Below are positions 61,709-64,000 of a stretch of 64,000 nt of DNA, piece after piece. Made by a program: the position numbers and the translations under genes. The stretch's first letter is position 1; the number at the start of each line of letters is the position of its first letter. The notes under the pieces were generated by a model. It did not search any database. It was given only the letters and a program-made list of their open reading frames with translations, and had not been told where the DNA came from. The stretch is from an uncultured Thiothrix sp. (GTDB lineage Bacteria > Pseudomonadota > Gammaproteobacteria > Thiotrichales > Thiotrichaceae): the NCBI RefSeq assembly GCF_937873765.1, contig NZ_CALMZC010000002.1, positions 31,510 to 95,509 on the forward strand. Reading direction: 5' to 3'.

Positions 61709-62287
61709 CTACACCTCCAAAGCTCGATACCGTTGTTCAATTTCCATACGTAATTGTCGATTTAAGTCTGCATATAAAGCCTTCAATTTCTCCACTTGCT
61801 CAGGTTTATTAATCAGCGTTAAACCCTCGGCTGAGGCCTGAGCGGTCTTAGGATGCGAGAAATAAAACCCAGCAACAACCGCCCGATAAGCATACAACAA
61901 ATCCCGTACCTGCTCAGAAATGAATAAACCAGCATGTTGTTGATAAAACACCGTACTCAGTTCCTGCAACAAAAAGCGCTCTAAATTAGCATAATGATAA
62001 AAATACTGTGTCACCCCACCGGCCTTATTATCCTTAGTCCAGTGCAGGATCGCCTTATCGCTTTTCTTATCACTCATATACGCCAACAAGGTCCAAACTG
62101 CCTCTAACGCTGCAATCTCACGGCGCAAACGGTCGGTACGAATCACCGTGTTATGCACTTGGCGGCTTTGCTTAGTGGCAAAAACATAAGCCAACACGGC
62201 TGCCACCACCACCCCACAGAACCCCAATGCGCCTACGGTTAAATCTGCTAACTCACCAGCTTCCAACTGAATACCCCATAAGTCCAT
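61709..62287 (-). CDS. csx28: Csx28-like accessory membrane protein of type VI-B CRISPR
   Basis: A 192-residue protein with one TM helix (about 15-37, LTVGALGFCGVVVAAVLAYV) and a helical cytoplasmic part (RTDRLRREIAALEAVWTLL, HYANLERFLLQELSTVF, RDLLYAYRAVVAGFYFSH). Size, single N-terminal TM helix, all-helical body and its place directly downstream of cas13b (12 bp after its stop, AGGAGA before the ATG) match Csx28 of subtype VI-B2, which forms a Cas13b-activated membrane pore that boosts defence. Csx27 of VI-B1 has several TM helices and fits less well. I see no canonical RxxxxH; known Csx28 has a diverged HEPN. The assignment rests on architecture and context. Confidence 0.7.
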   Translation of the reverse strand: MDLWGIQLEAGELADLTVGALGFCGVVVAAVLAYVFATKQSRQVHNTVIRTDRLRREIAALEAVWTLLAYMSDKKSDKAILHWTKDNKAGGVTQYFYHYANLERFLLQELSTVFYQQHAGLFISEQVRDLLYAYRAVVAGFYFSHPKTAQASAEGLTLINKPEQVEKLKALYADLNRQLRMEIEQRYRALEV

Positions 62288-62299
62288 GACTGCTCTCCT

Positions 62300-64000
62300 T
62301 TACTGTAAATAACGCAACCAAGCTCGGCTTAAACCTTCCAATTGTGCATACAAACGCTCCGCTACTTTACGATGATTCGCCGGATTCACCGGCACAGGCT
62401 CGGCACGCACTGCCTGCACAAGCTGCGGAAACTCCGTGGCTAGCGGATACTGATTATGCGCAAACGCATTGCGAATCAAACGAAACTGATTGAAAGCAGC
62501 TAATTCAAACCCTGCTAAATGCGCCGCCTGCTGTTGTTGATGCTGATATAAAGCCTGTAAAAAATCCCCATACCGACCACCCCCAAACTCAGGGTTTTGC
62601 TTAAACTCAGCAGCGTCACGTTTAGGAATAGCCCCTAGCTTCTGGCTAATTCGAGTTTCTACCTCATGTACGCGCCGCATCAACTGCACCCGCACGCGTT
62701 GATAACTCATTAACTCAGCACGAATCTCCTCATGGTGTAGCTCTAACTCTGGATAATAGCCACCATTCTCCACCAATAATCCCTGTAAACGCCGATCACG
62801 CACCAATACCCGCAAACCGCCCCAATCACGCAGCTTACAAGCCGGATGAACTAAAGCACGTGCTAGATAGCGGATAGAAGTGGCAGGTTTTTTGGGTAAA
62901 GGAATATCTAAGAATTGGCGCAGTGGTGTATTTAACAAGGTATGCTCCAAACCCTGTAAACCCCAATTAGGACGCGCACTCGCATCGGCTAAGGTTAAAC
63001 GCTCCAAATACTGCTGTGCATACAAATACAACAGGCGATCCTGTGCCATCGCATGCCGAATTTGTAGCTCATCTTGTTGATAAGCTTTCAGTAAGGCACT
63101 GAGTTTTTCGCGTTTAGCTAAGGTAGTTTCACTCTGTGGCGGTTTGCCAAACGCAGGCTTAGTGTCCAGCAGCCATGTACGTAAATCCGTGATGAGCTGC
63201 TGGCGCTCAGCTTCAGAACGATAATGCTTTTGCTTTTCTGCAAATTGCTGAGTACGCCGATCCAACCAAGTATCCAGCAAACCATGCCGCCGTGGGTAAC
63301 TATACATCGCCTGCACCTGTTGCCCTTGCCCCGCCAAATAGCGTTTGAGCAACCAAGTGATCGAGGGTGGAATACTGACACTACCCTTGGTTTTCGTATA
63401 CTGCACAGAGCCTTCGCGCTCTAAATCCGCTGCCTCTAACTGCAAAGCCTTAGCCACTAAATTCAAGATCGGGCGATACAAAAAATGATCCGGCACGGGT
63501 AAGGGTTGCTTGAGTCGCTGCCCATCCCATAATTCAGCACACCAATTATCGAAACTGGCGGCTTGCCGCAAACCCAACCAAGCAGGCAATTGATTCAGCG
63601 ACCACTGCTTGGGCTTGGCTAAATAATCTTGAATAAAGCGTCGTCTTGCCTGCAAATAAGCCTCATAAAAACTAATCAAGCCTTGGTATTTATCAGCTCG
63701 CGTCGCCAGCCCTAAACGCCCTAAAAAGGGATGGGCTAGCGCCCCCGACAAGAAGCCACAATCCGCTAATAAATCTGCAATTTTCGGTGGCTCTTCGACA
63801 TGTGCTCCATAATAAGCCAAGGTCTTCTGCAAAATTTGATAGTGCTGGCTATTGAGTTTGCCACCATCAGGCTTGCTGGCATCACTTGGCTGAAAGCGCA
63901 AAAAATCTTCCGCTAAAAAATCACCAATCGGCCCACATTTCAAAATTTGGTCATGCACCAGAGGAGTTGAAGAGCCACTAAAGCGGTAGTAACTTAAGCG
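62300..64000 (-). CDS. cas13b: Cas13b RNA-guided RNase, C-terminal part (runs off right edge)
   Basis: About 566 residues are visible; the frame is open to base 64000, so the start and N-terminal HEPN domain lie outside. A GTG at 63958 is internal, since the frame continues upstream (RLSYYRFSGSSTPLV) without a stop. Near the C-terminus QFRLIRNAFAHNQYP carries the HEPN RNase motif R-x4-H (Arg codon 62471-62473, His codon 62456-62458) with the following N-x-YP typical of Cas13b's second HEPN. The chain is Arg/Lys/Gln-rich with helical stretches (SYQRVRVQLMRRVHEVETRI), as in Cas13b. Known Cas13b are about 1050-1200 residues, Cas13b-t about 780. The csx28-like gene and the Cas13b-type repeats next door support subtype VI-B2. 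Confidence 0.88.
   Translation of the reverse strand, partial: RLSYYRFSGSSTPLVHDQILKCGPIGDFLAEDFLRFQPSDASKPDGGKLNSQHYQILQKTLAYYGAHVEEPPKIADLLADCGFLSGALAHPFLGRLGLATRADKYQGLISFYEAYLQARRRFIQDYLAKPKQWSLNQLPAWLGLRQAASFDNWCAELWDGQRLKQPLPVPDHFLYRPILNLVAKALQLEAADLEREGSVQYTKTKGSVSIPPSITWLLKRYLAGQGQQVQAMYSYPRRHGLLDTWLDRRTQQFAEKQKHYRSEAERQQLITDLRTWLLDTKPAFGKPPQSETTLAKREKLSALLKAYQQDELQIRHAMAQDRLLYLYAQQYLERLTLADASARPNWGLQGLEHTLLNTPLRQFLDIPLPKKPATSIRYLARALVHPACKLRDWGGLRVLVRDRRLQGLLVENGGYYPELELHHEEIRAELMSYQRVRVQLMRRVHEVETRISQKLGAIPKRDAAEFKQNPEFGGGRYGDFLQALYQHQQQQAAHLAGFELAAFNQFRLIRNAFAHNQYPLATEFPQLVQAVRAEPVPVNPANHRKVAERLYAQLEGLSRAWLRYLQ

Noticed and set aside
63958..63958. GTG as the start codon of the HEPN protein
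   Set aside because: The frame remains open to the window edge with plausible protein, and half a Cas13b including the first HEPN would be missing if it began here.
1..64000. tRNA, rRNA, insertion sequences, prophage genes
   Set aside because: No cloverleaf, rRNA or transposase-like sequence was recognised on reading both strands; a tRNAscan or IS search was not possible.

Overview
The window is a well-packed bacterial chromosome segment of moderate GC content, most likely from a sulfur-oxidising gammaproteobacterium of the Thiotrichales (Thiothrix-like). The clues are gammaproteobacterial-style housekeeping proteins (GyrA, BolA, RlmJ, class 2 PyrD, PpnP), a complete Entner-Doudoroff operon, a Pil-Chp-like chemosensory cluster, and a secreted Gly-rich/Met-Pro-rich protein resembling sulfur-globule envelope proteins. 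The taxon is inferred; no rRNA gene is present. No tRNA or rRNA gene was recognised.

Layout. 1-9.3 kb: the end of a dihydrolipoamide acyltransferase, a BktB-like thiolase, an RND pump with its adaptor, a DUF4124 protein, a TlpA-like thioredoxin with an extra N-terminal domain, PpnP and a NUDIX hydrolase. 9.3-11.9 kb: gyrA. 12.0-24.9 kb: one minus-strand run of ten further genes (porin, PfkB sugar kinase, zwf, pgl, edd, pgi, eda, mgsA, pyk, glgC) plus an MFS transporter at its end. It takes up a sugar, phosphorylates it and degrades it by the Entner-Doudoroff route; a perfect LacI-type palindrome lies upstream of the porin. 25.4-34.9 kb: the sulfur-globule-like protein, pyrD, a serine-glyoxylate-type aminotransferase, a lytic transglycosylase, a hydroxyacid dehydrogenase, a membrane-anchored protein, an OmpA-type lipoprotein, an HhH/histone-H1-like protein and a Uma2 nuclease. 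35.0-41.8 kb: a MoxR-DUF58-DUF4381-BatA-BatB/C-BatD operon. 41.9-51.6 kb: bolA, a Sel1-repeat protein, and a chemosensory cluster (CheY-like, CheW, periplasmic binding protein, PilJ-like MCP, CheA hybrid, receiver protein). 52.0-58.4 kb: DUF3999/DUF2339, a TesA-type esterase, a lipoprotein nuclease and rlmJ.

58.4-64.0 kb is an accessory/defence region. It holds an AAA-ATPase-like protein that appears to have lost its C-terminal nuclease domain, a UPF0175/DUF3368 toxin-antitoxin pair, and a CRISPR array of ten identical 36-bp repeats. Next to the array are a small one-TM protein (Csx28-like) and the C-terminal half of a large protein that runs off the right edge and carries a HEPN motif RNAFAH followed by NQYP. 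Together they fit a type VI-B2 (Cas13b, RNA-targeting) CRISPR system, a family I know chiefly from Bacteroidota, so its presence here is the main discovery. The array also holds a duplicated spacer and one 77-nt spacer that shares 21 nt with that duplicate. No cas1 or cas2 lies in the visible part.
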